Shown: piece by piece, positions 41,572 to 49,310 of the stretch
Numbering within the stretch: the first letter of the stretch is position 1
Layout: every line of letters starts with the position of its first letter
Assembly (NCBI RefSeq): GCF_001613405.1
Contig: NZ_BDCH01000019.1
Location: forward strand, 310,001-374,000
Direction of reading: 5' to 3'
DNA length: 64,000 nt
From: Nocardia crassostreae
GTDB taxonomy: Bacteria > Actinomycetota > Actinomycetes > Mycobacteriales > Mycobacteriaceae
Notes under the pieces: model-generated
What the model saw: the letters and a program-made list of their open reading frames with translations, nothing else
Database searches by the model: none
What the model was told of the DNA's origin: nothing
Position numbers and translations under genes: made by a program

Positions 41572-42369
41572 GTGACCGAACAGGACGACACCACGGCGGC
41601 GCGCCCTCCGATGCCCGCACTGCCGCCGGTGATCTTGGTGAAGGATGATCCCGCCCCGGCCCCGAAACCGACTGCCGCCTGGGCGGAATGGCTGGACAGC
41701 GATCGGCCGCCGGTGCGCGGCTCGGACGGCTCGTTCCGCAAGGCCGGGCCGAAACCGGTGGACCTGCTCGCCGAGGATCCGATGGCCCCGCTGGTGCTGG
41801 AGGCCCGGCGGCGCGCGGCCATCGAACGCCGCCGCCACCAACTGCGGCAGCGCATCATGGTGGCCGCGGCGGCAGTGGGTGTGATCGCCCTGGTCATTGC
41901 CGGTGTACTGCTGACCGTCACCCCCGAGGAAACGCAAACCCCGCAAGCCGCGGGCCCCACCTCGGAGGCCGTCACCCCGGTCGCCGAACAGCCCGCACCC
42001 GGCTGGTGCCCCGAAGCCAACAACGGCGACCTCGTAAGCGGTTCCGGCGCGGGCGATCTCACCACCGGCCCCGGCGTCATCCTGCGCCTCGAATACTCCT
42101 GGTACGTCCTCCGCGACGCCAAAGCCGTGCGCAGCCTGCTCACCCCCGACGCCCTAGCCGCCCCCGAACAGGCCACCCGCGACGCGATCTCCGCCATCCC
42201 GATGGGCACCCAACACTGCGTCACCGTCTCCAAGGTCGCCACCGACCGCTGGAACGTCCGCGTCGACGAGCGCCGCCAGGACGGCTCCCACTCGGCCTGG
42301 CAACAAACCATGACCACCATCGCCCGCGACGGCCAGGTCCGAATCAGCTCCATCCTCGCCGGAGGCTGA
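41572..42369 (+). CDS. Bitopic membrane protein, paralogue of the 46181 gene, 265 aa
   Basis: A disordered cytoplasmic N-terminus of about 95 residues ends in arginines (RRRAAIERRRHQLRQRI). One membrane helix MVAAAAVGVIALVIAGVLLTV is near 95-116, and an external domain has GWCPEANNGDLVSGSGAGDL, PGVILRLEYSWYVLRDAKAV and IPMGTQHCVTVSKVATDRW. The same external domain, with the two cysteines at like positions, is found in the product of the gene at 46181. The fold recalls the NTF2-like outer domains of T4SS and conjugation proteins, which is inference. GTG 41572 begins MTEQDD. Confidence 0.7.
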   Translation: MTEQDDTTAARPPMPALPPVILVKDDPAPAPKPTAAWAEWLDSDRPPVRGSDGSFRKAGPKPVDLLAEDPMAPLVLEARRRAAIERRRHQLRQRIMVAAAAVGVIALVIAGVLLTVTPEETQTPQAAGPTSEAVTPVAEQPAPGWCPEANNGDLVSGSGAGDLTTGPGVILRLEYSWYVLRDAKAVRSLLTPDALAAPEQATRDAISAIPMGTQHCVTVSKVATDRWNVRVDERRQDGSHSAWQQTMTTIARDGQVRISSILAGG

Positions 42370-42669
42370 TCGCCGATGACCATCCTCTCCCCCACCCCGG
42401 ATCACCACCCGCCGCCCACCAACTCGCCACCAAACGCCACGCCACACCGCACCGATTGCGTCCGAACCGATTGCGTCCGATCGGCGCGCGGTCAGCGATG
42501 ACGCCCAGGCGCGTGGCGGCATCCCGGACGCCCGCAAACCCTCCGCCGAGTCACCCGGATTACGCGTCGACTCCCATCGCCCTGGATGCCGAACGCCGAA
42601 GGCCGACGTCCAGGACCTCATCCGCCCCGCAAACAGGCCGGACACAACTGAACTCGCCATCGGCGAGCC

Positions 42670-42732
42670 GATCCGGCACGCGCCTGCCTCCGAAACCGCC
42701 GGGCTGCCCGGTGCGCGCGGCGGCACACCGCA
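42670..42732 (+). repeat. Direct repeat copy A (63 bp)
   Basis: The copy starts GATCCGGCACGCGCCTGCC. It matches copy B at 42958-43020 with four mismatches, offset by 288 bp, in the same orientation. Confidence 0.8.
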
Positions 42733-42957
42733 CACCGGTGGCCGAGCTCCCGTGGCGAGCGATTCCGAGGACACCGAACTCGCGACCACCGCGCGCCACA
42801 CCACCCGGTTGGCGGCCGACCGGCACGGGATCGGCGAGAACGTCCGGGCGCGTGGCGGCTTCCCTCGCACGAAAGGTCGAGCGTCGAACACTGACGTCCA
42901 CGACCTCATTCGCCCCGCAGGCGAGTCGGACACAGCCGTGCTCGCGGCCATCGGGCG

Positions 42958-43020
42958 GATCCGGCACGCGCCTGCCTCCGAAACTGCCGGGCTATCCGGT
43001 GCGCGCGGCGGCATACCGCA
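42958..43020 (+). repeat. Direct repeat copy B (63 bp)
   Basis: This is the second copy of the 63-bp repeat, ending about 20 bp before the ATG at 43040. The sequence between copies A and B also carries weaker similarity to the region before copy A. Confidence 0.8.
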
Positions 43021-43039
43021 TGCGGGAGGTGGATGAGCG

Positions 43040-43912
43040 ATGGTTGACGTGCAGGACCTCATTCGGCGGGCGAGCGAGGCGGAGAGCGGTGAGCGGGCAA
43101 GCGAACTCGGGCAGCCTGCGCCTGCGGGGAAGCCCACTGATCCCGTTCCGCTGCGGGGTGGGCGGGGGCGGCTGGTGCGGGCGGCGCTGCCTCTGGTGCT
43201 GGTGCTGGGTGGGTCCGGGTCGTCGGGGGCTTCGACGACGACGCTCGGGCTGGCCGCGGCGGCGGCCGTGGACAGTGAGGGTGAGGTGTGGCCGGTGGCC
43301 GTCGACGCCACGCTCGGGGGTGGGGATATCGCGTTGCGGGGGTGCGATATCGCGCAGCCGGTCAGTACCGTGCAGGACTGGCTGAACACACCGCATCCGG
43401 AGTTGCCGTCCAGCGTGGGTTCGTGCGCGGGACAGACCTCCACGGGTGTGCGGGTGCTGGGCCGCAGTCCGGATCCGCTGCCGCGCAAGGAATCGCTGCT
43501 GTCGGTGCAGCGGCATCTCGAAACCGGTGGGCTGCTGGCCGTTTTCGATGCGGGCGCGCCGGTGACCAGCCGGTTGGCCGCGCCCCTGCTGGCCGATCCG
43601 CGGGTGGGTTTGGTGATCACGGTGGCCGCGCGGCCGGACGCCATCAACCGGCTGCAGCCCGCGCTGCAATGGCTGGACGAGCAGTTCGGCGAATTCGTGG
43701 TCGGCGACGCGGTCATCGTGCTGACTGAACAGGTGCCGGGGGCCGGGAAATCCGTGGTCGGGCATGTGCGCACGCATCTGGGGTCGTGGGTGCGCGAGGT
43801 GATCGAGGTGCCCTTCGATGTGCATCTCGCGGGCGGCGGCGTCATCTCCTGGCATCGGCTGGCCGCCGAGACCCGCGACGCCTATCTCGCCCTGCTGGGG
43901 GCGCTGCGATGA
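43040..43912 (+). CDS. Degenerate MinD/ParA-like P-loop protein, 290 aa
   Basis: After a basic N-terminus the protein has LVLGGSGSSGASTTTLGLAA near residue 55, the position of the deviant Walker A of MinD/ParA proteins but without the signature lysines (SGASTT in place of KGGxGKTT). Later strands VRVLGRSPDPLPRKESLLSV, GGLLAVFDAGAPVTSRLAAP, and VVGDAVIVLTEQVPG follow the same fold. It may therefore bind nucleotide weakly or serve as a scaffold. The ATG at 43040 follows GGGAGGTGG, and the stop overlaps the next gene (ATGA). In related loci such proteins sit beside ESX- or T4SS-like components. Confidence 0.7.
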   Translation: MVDVQDLIRRASEAESGERASELGQPAPAGKPTDPVPLRGGRGRLVRAALPLVLVLGGSGSSGASTTTLGLAAAAAVDSEGEVWPVAVDATLGGGDIALRGCDIAQPVSTVQDWLNTPHPELPSSVGSCAGQTSTGVRVLGRSPDPLPRKESLLSVQRHLETGGLLAVFDAGAPVTSRLAAPLLADPRVGLVITVAARPDAINRLQPALQWLDEQFGEFVVGDAVIVLTEQVPGAGKSVVGHVRTHLGSWVREVIEVPFDVHLAGGGVISWHRLAAETRDAYLALLGALR

Positions 43913-44538
43913 CCGCGCTCACGCTGCCGCCCGTGCCCATGTGGCATCGCGCCGTGCCCAATCGGCCGCCCCGACCGCCGCTGCTGTGGCTGGTCGGCGT
44001 GCACGGCGGCGCGGGCGTGAGCAGTCTGGCCGCCAGCCTGAGCTGGGCCGGGGATGCCGGGCAGCGCTGGCCCGCGCGCATCGGGCTCGGCGCGGACATG
44101 GATTCGCCGCTGGTCGTGCTCGTCGCCCGCACCCATATGCGCGGGCTCAACACAGTGCAGCGCGCCCTGCTCTCGCACCGGCACAATGCCACTCCCGCCG
44201 GGAGCCATATCGTCGGCATCATCACCGTCGCCGATTCCGCCCGCCCGCTGCCCGCACCGGCCGAGCAGCGCCGCGGCGAGGTCGAGGCGCTGGCCAAAAC
44301 CCTCGGCGCGCAATCCTGGCGACTCGGCTGGCTGGAACCCTGGCGCGCCCTCGAACCGCACGAACTCGCGGAATGGAATCCCGACGCCGACCTCACCCCG
44401 GTCGACGACGGCGATCCCACCCGCACCCCGCCGCAACCGGTTCGGCTCCTCGCCGAGCAGATCCTCGCCGCCGCCCGCTCGGCCGGGGCACGGATCACCG
44501 CCCGCGCACAATCCGGCGCGGACACCCCGACTTCTTGA
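43909..44538 (+). CDS. DUF6668-like P-loop-derived protein, 209 aa
   Basis: The key sequence is LLWLVGVHGGAGVSSLAASL near residue 25, another Walker-A-like loop (GGAGVSS) lacking the lysine. IVGIITVADSARPLPAPAEQ is in mid-chain, and PVRLLAEQILAAARSA is near the end. This matches proteins grouped as DUF6668, found in actinobacterial conjugative or secretion-type gene sets. The ATG overlaps the stop of the preceding MinD-like gene, so the two degenerate ATPase-like proteins are probably made together and may form a complex. The cutinase gene follows 17 bp later. Confidence 0.7.
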   Translation: MTALTLPPVPMWHRAVPNRPPRPPLLWLVGVHGGAGVSSLAASLSWAGDAGQRWPARIGLGADMDSPLVVLVARTHMRGLNTVQRALLSHRHNATPAGSHIVGIITVADSARPLPAPAEQRRGEVEALAKTLGAQSWRLGWLEPWRALEPHELAEWNPDADLTPVDDGDPTRTPPQPVRLLAEQILAAARSAGARITARAQSGADTPTS

Positions 44539-44555
44539 CCCGAACGAGGTGCCAC

Positions 44556-46184
44556 GTGGCTCGACAACGGCTGCCCATGGCGGCGATCCGCAATGCGACG
44601 CTCATCGCGACCAGCGTGTGCGTCTTCACCAGTGTCGGCATCGGCGGCGCGGGCGGCAGTCCGCCCGAGACCGAACTGCCCATCGAACAGTGTCCGGCGC
44701 TGTACGCGTTGGGGATTCAAGGCACCGGCGAATCCTCGCCGGATGCCGAGATCACCACCGATACCGGCATGCTGTCGATGGTGTTCCGGCCCATGATGGC
44801 CGGGGCGGGCGAGGAAGGCATGGTCGACCGCGCCTACGTGCCCTACGAGGCGTCGTTCGGCGGTGCGGTGTCCAATGACAAGACGCCGTACTCGCAGTCG
44901 ATCGCCAACGGCCTGGATCGGTTGAAGTCCATGGCCAAGCAGGCCATCGAACGCTGCGACGGGACGCGGATCGCGGTCACCGGGTATTCGCAAGGGGCGC
45001 ATGTGGCCTCGCTGTTCGCGCAGGAGGTCGGGGCGGGCAATGGCGCCATCCCGGCCGACAAGGTCGCGGCGGTGGCGCTGTTCGGCGATCCGACGCGCAA
45101 TGCCAATGCCCCGCTGTTCCCCGGATCGCCGGGCAAGACCGCGCCCGATCCCGCGCCGGGCACCGGGGGCGAGGCGGTGGCGGCGCTGCCCGCTCCCCCG
45201 CAGCCGACGACCCCCGCCAGCGGCAAGGGCATCGGGCCGGAAAGCGATACGGCCGCCAACTTCGGCAGTCTCAGCGGACGGGTCGCGAGTTTCTGCACCA
45301 CCGGCGATCTCGCCTGTGACGCGCCCACCGGAGCGCCGCTGGTCACGGCCGTGGCCAATATCGCCGGGCAGGTGGAGCTTTCCGGCGGCGATCCCATCGC
45401 CTCGCTGCGGTCGATCGTGGACGCGCTGGCCTCCACCTCCATCAAGACGCTCACCGATGTGGTGAACAAGGACATCTCCGGCACCTCGATCACCAATCTG
45501 TCCATCTCACCGCAGAAGTCGCTGTCCCATCGCGTGGCCGAGGCGTCCGATCCGCGGACCACGGTCGATCTGGGCGGGGCCCTGCAGGCGGTCGTGAAGG
45601 TCGGCTCGATCGTGCTCAACTCGATCGTGGCCGTGGCGAAGAGCATTCTCACCCCGGCCAATATCGCCGAGATCGCCACCGCCGGACTGGCCAATCCCCT
45701 TGCCGGGCTGGCGGTGCTGGGGACCAAGCTGCTCAGCGCCGTCACCGAACTGGTGCCGCCCGCGACCATCAGCCGCCTGGTCAGTCAGGCGTTCACGGCG
45801 GTGGTGACCAATGTGACCGACAACAAGGATCTGCTCGACATCACCACCTGGGTGAAGTACTGGAACACCGCGCAGAAGCACGATTACGCCAACCCGCAGG
45901 GCGCCGGATTCGGGGAGAGCGCGGCGGAATTCGTGGGCAAGTGGTTCGCGGCCGTCGCCAATGATCTGGCGAGCGTCGTGAAATCGGGCGGGGAGCCGCT
46001 CGGCGGCAGCGACAAGCCCGGCACCGGGCTGGATTTCAAGGCCACCACCGCGCCGAGCACCATTCCGCCCAGCGGGTCGCTGCCGTTCGACTTCGGGGCC
46101 GCCACCGCGCCGTCCACCTCGGGCGCGCCGACCAGCGGATATCAGATCATCATCCCGAGTGGACAACCACAGGGGGCGAAATGA
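44556..46184 (+). CDS. Secreted cutinase-family protein with a long C-terminal extension, 542 aa
   Basis: A signal segment (AAIRNATLIATSVCVFTSVGI) leads into a cutinase-like domain: CPALYALGIQGTGESSPDAE, with the nucleophile in VTGYSQGAHVASLF near residue 145 and VAAVALFGDPTRNANAP near 175. The acid is in FCTTGDLACDAP near 250, where paired cysteines are typical. Cutinases are about 220 residues; here a further 250 residues of alanine/valine-rich amphipathic sequence (LNSIVAVAKSILTPANIAEI, LGTKLLSAVTELVPPATISR) follow, with a P/S-rich end. The family hydrolyses lipid or cell-wall esters. GTG 44556 follows GAGGTG, and the stop overlaps the next gene. Confidence 0.82.
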   Translation: MARQRLPMAAIRNATLIATSVCVFTSVGIGGAGGSPPETELPIEQCPALYALGIQGTGESSPDAEITTDTGMLSMVFRPMMAGAGEEGMVDRAYVPYEASFGGAVSNDKTPYSQSIANGLDRLKSMAKQAIERCDGTRIAVTGYSQGAHVASLFAQEVGAGNGAIPADKVAAVALFGDPTRNANAPLFPGSPGKTAPDPAPGTGGEAVAALPAPPQPTTPASGKGIGPESDTAANFGSLSGRVASFCTTGDLACDAPTGAPLVTAVANIAGQVELSGGDPIASLRSIVDALASTSIKTLTDVVNKDISGTSITNLSISPQKSLSHRVAEASDPRTTVDLGGALQAVVKVGSIVLNSIVAVAKSILTPANIAEIATAGLANPLAGLAVLGTKLLSAVTELVPPATISRLVSQAFTAVVTNVTDNKDLLDITTWVKYWNTAQKHDYANPQGAGFGESAAEFVGKWFAAVANDLASVVKSGGEPLGGSDKPGTGLDFKATTAPSTIPPSGSLPFDFGAATAPSTSGAPTSGYQIIIPSGQPQGAK

Positions 46185-47011
46185 GCGGGGCGTCGCGCAG
46201 CGACTCGATGGGGGGTGGTGGTCGGGCGACGGGTGGGCGCACCACCGAATCGGATCCGCAGCTACCGCGCGAGGAGGCGGATTACACCGGCTCCTGGTCG
46301 GATTGGATTCCCGAGCCCAAACCGGAACCGGTCGACGACTACGACGACTTCGACGATTACGACGAGGACGACTACTACGAGGAGCCCGCGCCGCGGCGGC
46401 GGGCGGCGGCGCACCGGCGGATCGGGCATCGGCGCGTGGACGAGGGCTCACGGCAGCAGTGGGCGGTGCCGCTGCTCGGTTTGCTGGCGGTTTTCGCGAT
46501 CGTCGCGGCCGTGGCGGTGCAGATCGCCAAGATGAGTCCGGACACCGAGCCGCGGCCCATCTCCACCCTGGCCGCGCCCGCCTCCACGACCTCGGCGGTG
46601 GCCGCCGCCGAACCGTCGGCGGAATGCCCGAACGAGGTCAATGGGGCGCATGTGCGGGGCAACGGTCCCGGCGGGACCGGATCCGGACCGGATGTCATCC
46701 TCGCACTTCAGAGCCGGTATTACGGGGATCGATCCGGGGAGGCGGTGCGGGAGATGTACGCGCCCGACGCCAATGCGCCTGCCGTGGCCACCATTCAGGC
46801 CGGGATCGACTCCATTCCGGTGGGCACCACCTACTGCGTGCAGATTCTGCCCGGACCGTTCGACGGGAAGCACGTGATGATCGTCAGCGAGACCCATCCC
46901 GACAAGACCAAGCGCACCTGGCCCGCCCAGCTGGTCATCACCACGGTGGTCGGTGACCGCACGCTCATCGCGTCCATCGTGCCGCTCAAAGAGGAGTCGA
47001 CGCCACGGTAG
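46181..47011 (+). CDS. Bitopic membrane protein, paralogue of the 41572 gene, 276 aa
   Basis: The N-terminal 95 residues are acidic and disordered (VDDYDDFDDYDEDDYYEEPA), then basic before the membrane helix AVPLLGLLAVFAIVAAVAVQ near 100. The external domain reads ECPNEVNGAHVRGNGPGGTG, SGPDVILALQSRYYGDRSGE, and IPVGTTYCVQILPGPFDGKH. It aligns with that of the 41572 product in order and in both cysteines. The ATG overlaps the cutinase stop, so its product is probably delivered with it. The two paralogues at both ends of the locus may be alternative subunits. Confidence 0.7.
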   Translation: MSGASRSDSMGGGGRATGGRTTESDPQLPREEADYTGSWSDWIPEPKPEPVDDYDDFDDYDEDDYYEEPAPRRRAAAHRRIGHRRVDEGSRQQWAVPLLGLLAVFAIVAAVAVQIAKMSPDTEPRPISTLAAPASTTSAVAAAEPSAECPNEVNGAHVRGNGPGGTGSGPDVILALQSRYYGDRSGEAVREMYAPDANAPAVATIQAGIDSIPVGTTYCVQILPGPFDGKHVMIVSETHPDKTKRTWPAQLVITTVVGDRTLIASIVPLKEESTPR

Positions 47012-47044
47012 AACCGCAGGTGGACGCGCTGAACCAGGGCCGTT

Positions 47045-47074
47045 TTGGTACTTGGGCGAGTCATCGGCTAAGGT
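47045..47074 (+). promoter_or_regulatory. Putative promoter of tRNA-Gly copy 3
   Basis: TTGGTA and TAAGGT are 18 nt apart, in the same GGCTAANGTT context as the other two tRNA-Gly(GCC) copies, about 47 bp upstream of the gene. Confidence 0.5.
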
Positions 47075-47121
47075 TCCCTCTCGCAAGCCGGACGGGGTTT
47101 CACCCCCGAAAACGTGAGCAT

Positions 47122-47194
47122 GCGGATGTAGCGCAGCTGGTAGCGCATCACCTTGCCAAGGTGAGGGTCGCGAGTTCGAATCTCGTCATCCGCT
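47122..47194 (+). tRNA. tRNA-Gly(GCC), copy 3
   Basis: A 73-nt cloverleaf identical to copy 2 at 32949, with no tRNA-Val after it. It stands alone inside the envelope/secretion-type locus. No strong terminator follows. Confidence 0.96.
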
Positions 47195-47290
47195 CAACGA
47201 ATTCCTTCAAGATCGCGAATCTCATTACCGCGCAATAGATCTCACCCACATCCCGGGCATGTTGCCCGCTCGTCGCGGTAATCTTCTGTA

Positions 47291-47599
47291 GTGATCACCA
47301 TGCTCAGCGCCTTCCACGACACTGTGCTCCCGCTCCACGACACCGTGTTCGCGCAGATCGGCAACCCCACCCCCGAAACCCCGCCCGCGGCGGACAAACT
47401 CATGCGCCTGGTCCGCTACTTCACCTGGTTCGTCCTGCTCGGCGGCGTCCTCGCGATCACCTACGCCGGTGGCCGCTTCGCTTGGGAAAAATGGTCCGGC
47501 GGCGGCCTCGCCTCCCCGAAGATGGTGGCCGGAGCCATGATCGGCGGCATCATCGCCACCAGCGCGGGCACGATCATGAACGCGGCCATCGGCCAATAG
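47291..47599 (+). CDS. Small two-helix membrane protein, VirB2/TrbC pilin-like, 102 aa
   Basis: A hydrophilic N-terminus of about 40 residues precedes two membrane helices, YFTWFVLLGGVLAITYAGGR near 45-64 and MVAGAMIGGIIATSAGTIMN near 80-99, with a short positively charged loop. This hairpin layout is that of VirB2/TrbC-type pilins and of small proteins in actinobacterial T4SS-like loci. There is no clear signal peptide, so the assignment rests on topology. Start GTG 47291 or ATG 47300 cannot be decided; neither has a good ribosome-binding site. Confidence 0.6.
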   Translation: MITMLSAFHDTVLPLHDTVFAQIGNPTPETPPAADKLMRLVRYFTWFVLLGGVLAITYAGGRFAWEKWSGGGLASPKMVAGAMIGGIIATSAGTIMNAAIGQ

Positions 47600-47688
47600 C
47601 TCGGCCTCGAACGGCACCGGGGCTTGAATCGTCAAGCCCCCCTTTCACAAACGTGTGCTGGGTGCTCGTGGGAAGTAGATTGTCGCCC

Positions 47689-48027
47689 ATGACCAGCCGA
47701 ATCCTGGTGTGGGGTGGCTTTGCTCTCGCGTCGGTATCCGCTGTCGCGCTAGCCGTTTACATGGTTGTGGTGGGGCTCGACAAGGCGGCGAAGACCGCCA
47801 CGGTGATCGGCGTGTTCCTCACCTTCCTCGGGCTCGTTATCGCGGTGACGGCCTTGCTGCTCAGTGTGCGAAAGCCACTGGATCTCGGATCCGGGGTGCG
47901 CATGTCGGCGAACAAAGCCACCGTCGAGGGACGGCTCGGGCAGGTGGCGCGCGGCAGTAGGGGCGGCGTGGACGTATCGGCGAACGAGTCCAAGGCCGGT
48001 TCCATCGACCAACGTGTCGAGCGGTGA
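47689..48027 (+). CDS. Two-helix membrane protein of the NB-ARC/TPR cassette, 112 aa
   Basis: Two membrane helices occupy about residues 5-26 (LVWGGFALASVSAVALAVYM) and 37-58 (VIGVFLTFLGLVIAVTALLL). The remaining 50 residues form a polar tail with VRMSANKATVEGRLGQVARG, then SRGGVDVSANES. The tail has a strand-like S-x-N/A-x-x-x-V-x-G pattern that recurs at the N-terminus of the next protein. The stop overlaps the GTG of the NB-ARC gene, so it is translationally coupled to it. It may be the membrane effector or anchor of the cassette; no family was recognised. Confidence 0.65.
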   Translation: MTSRILVWGGFALASVSAVALAVYMVVVGLDKAAKTATVIGVFLTFLGLVIAVTALLLSVRKPLDLGSGVRMSANKATVEGRLGQVARGSRGGVDVSANESKAGSIDQRVER

Positions 48028-49310
48028 GACGGGACAAGACCCCGCGCGACGGCGATCGGCCGTCCGACGGTTCACCGATATCGCTGACGGCCTCGGGCAA
48101 CTCCGTCAGTGGCAACCTCGAGCAGACGGTCAAGTTCGAGATCGTGGTGCCGCCGCCTCCACCCTCGAAGCAGATCGTGTTCGGCAAAGTTCCGGGTATA
48201 CCTCCGGCGTACATACGGCGAGCGCTGTCGAACCAGTTGACAACCGTGCTGGAGCAGGATCAGGTAGCCGTGGTATGCACGCTCACCGGTATGCGCGGCG
48301 CCGGAAAGTCGCAGCTCGCTGCCTCCTACGCGCGAGCGAAGATCAACGCTGGTTGCGGTGTGGTCGGCTGGATCAATGCGGAGACCTACGGCAGCCTGAC
48401 CACTGACCTGGCCGCGTTCGCAGACGATCTGAACGTGGCGGACCCCGGCGGCGACATGATGACGTCCATCGGGAATCTGACCAGACACCTCGCGACGTTG
48501 CGAGGTGACGCGCTGCTGGTGTTCGACAATGCGGTCGACCCGGTTGTGCTGCGCCGGTTTCTCCCCGCCACGGGTACCCAAGTCATCATCACCAGCACCG
48601 AGCGTTCGTTCACCGAACTGGCCGAGCCGATCGCCGTCGATCGATACATCAGACCGGAGTCCACGACGTACCTGCGCAAGCGAACGAATTTGGACGACGT
48701 GCGGGGCGCCGAGGCCGTCGCCGAGGAACTCGGCGATCTGCCTCTGGCATTGGCGTCTGCCGCGGCAATGATCGATTCGCGCGGACTCCGATACGACGAA
48801 TACCGGGAACTGTTGCGCGACAGCGCCGTCGCCGACTTCATGCCGCTCCGGGACGCCCAGGAGTATCCGCACTCCACGGCGGCGGCACTGGTGCTCGACC
48901 TCCGAACTGTCGTGGGCGATGAGCCGACAACCCTCCGCGGTCGCTTGCTCGGAGCGATTTCGCTGCTGTCCGCCGAAGGCGTGAACCGCAAGTATCTCCA
49001 TGGGCTGGCCACCCCCGATACCGGCGTCGATGCCATCGAGCAGGCACTGCGAGAATGCGTTGCGGGCTCGATCCTCACTTGGTCGCACAACCGCGATGCG
49101 GTGATCATGCACCGATTGATGGCGCGGGTGGTGAAGGAGCAGGCGCGGTGCGACGCGTACTTTCAGAGCCTCGCCGTCGCCACTGTGAACTTGATTCGGT
49201 CGCAGCAGTTCGATCGCGCCGACGGGTGGTGTCGCCGCCACGAAGGTATCGAGCAGGCAAACCACGGTGAGACCATCTGGCAGGCAATGCGCGAGTTCGG
49301 GATGGTATGA
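48024..49310 (+). CDS. NB-ARC/STAND-type ATPase without its own repeats, 428 aa
   Basis: A short beta-like N-terminus (SPISLTASGNSVSGNLEQTV) and a proline run (VVPPPPPSK) precede an NB-ARC ATPase. Walker A is LTGMRGAGKSQLAASYARA near residue 88, Walker B LLVFDNAVDPVVLRRFLP near 164 and the sensor strand TQVIITSTERSFTELAEP near 190. GDLPLALASAAAMIDSRG near 240 is the GLPLA-like motif, and a winged helix follows. STAND proteins normally carry C-terminal sensor repeats; this one stops at about 420 residues, and the repeats are encoded by the next two genes. GTGA and ATGA overlaps link it to both neighbours. Confidence 0.82.
   Translation: MRRDKTPRDGDRPSDGSPISLTASGNSVSGNLEQTVKFEIVVPPPPPSKQIVFGKVPGIPPAYIRRALSNQLTTVLEQDQVAVVCTLTGMRGAGKSQLAASYARAKINAGCGVVGWINAETYGSLTTDLAAFADDLNVADPGGDMMTSIGNLTRHLATLRGDALLVFDNAVDPVVLRRFLPATGTQVIITSTERSFTELAEPIAVDRYIRPESTTYLRKRTNLDDVRGAEAVAEELGDLPLALASAAAMIDSRGLRYDEYRELLRDSAVADFMPLRDAQEYPHSTAAALVLDLRTVVGDEPTTLRGRLLGAISLLSAEGVNRKYLHGLATPDTGVDAIEQALRECVAGSILTWSHNRDAVIMHRLMARVVKEQARCDAYFQSLAVATVNLIRSQQFDRADGWCRRHEGIEQANHGETIWQAMREFGMV

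Larger units (their letters stand above)
42370..43039. other. 670-bp gap with degenerate repeats of the downstream gene start
   Basis: No convincing gene is present. A 94-aa frame (42752-43036) exists but consists of repeat sequence. Two segments (about 42600-42760 and 42890-43034) resemble each other and the start of the next gene: each contains a GACCTCATTCG-like word, as in VQDLIRRA at its N-terminus. It appears to be an eroded tandem duplication. Confidence 0.55.

Noticed and set aside
42752..43036. 94-aa rightward ORF before the MinD-like gene
   Set aside because: It consists of the decayed direct repeats and lacks conserved features or a ribosome-binding site.
42154..43845. 563-codon leftward open frame across the repeat region
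   Set aside because: It is antisense to well-supported genes at both ends and has a serine/arginine-rich shadow composition produced by GC3-biased coding on the other strand.
32949..47194. A 14-kb island bounded by identical tRNA-Gly genes as att sites
   Set aside because: Both tRNA-Gly copies are complete and have their own promoters, and flanks differ immediately outside the gene. This fits gene duplication better than att repeats, although an island cannot be excluded.
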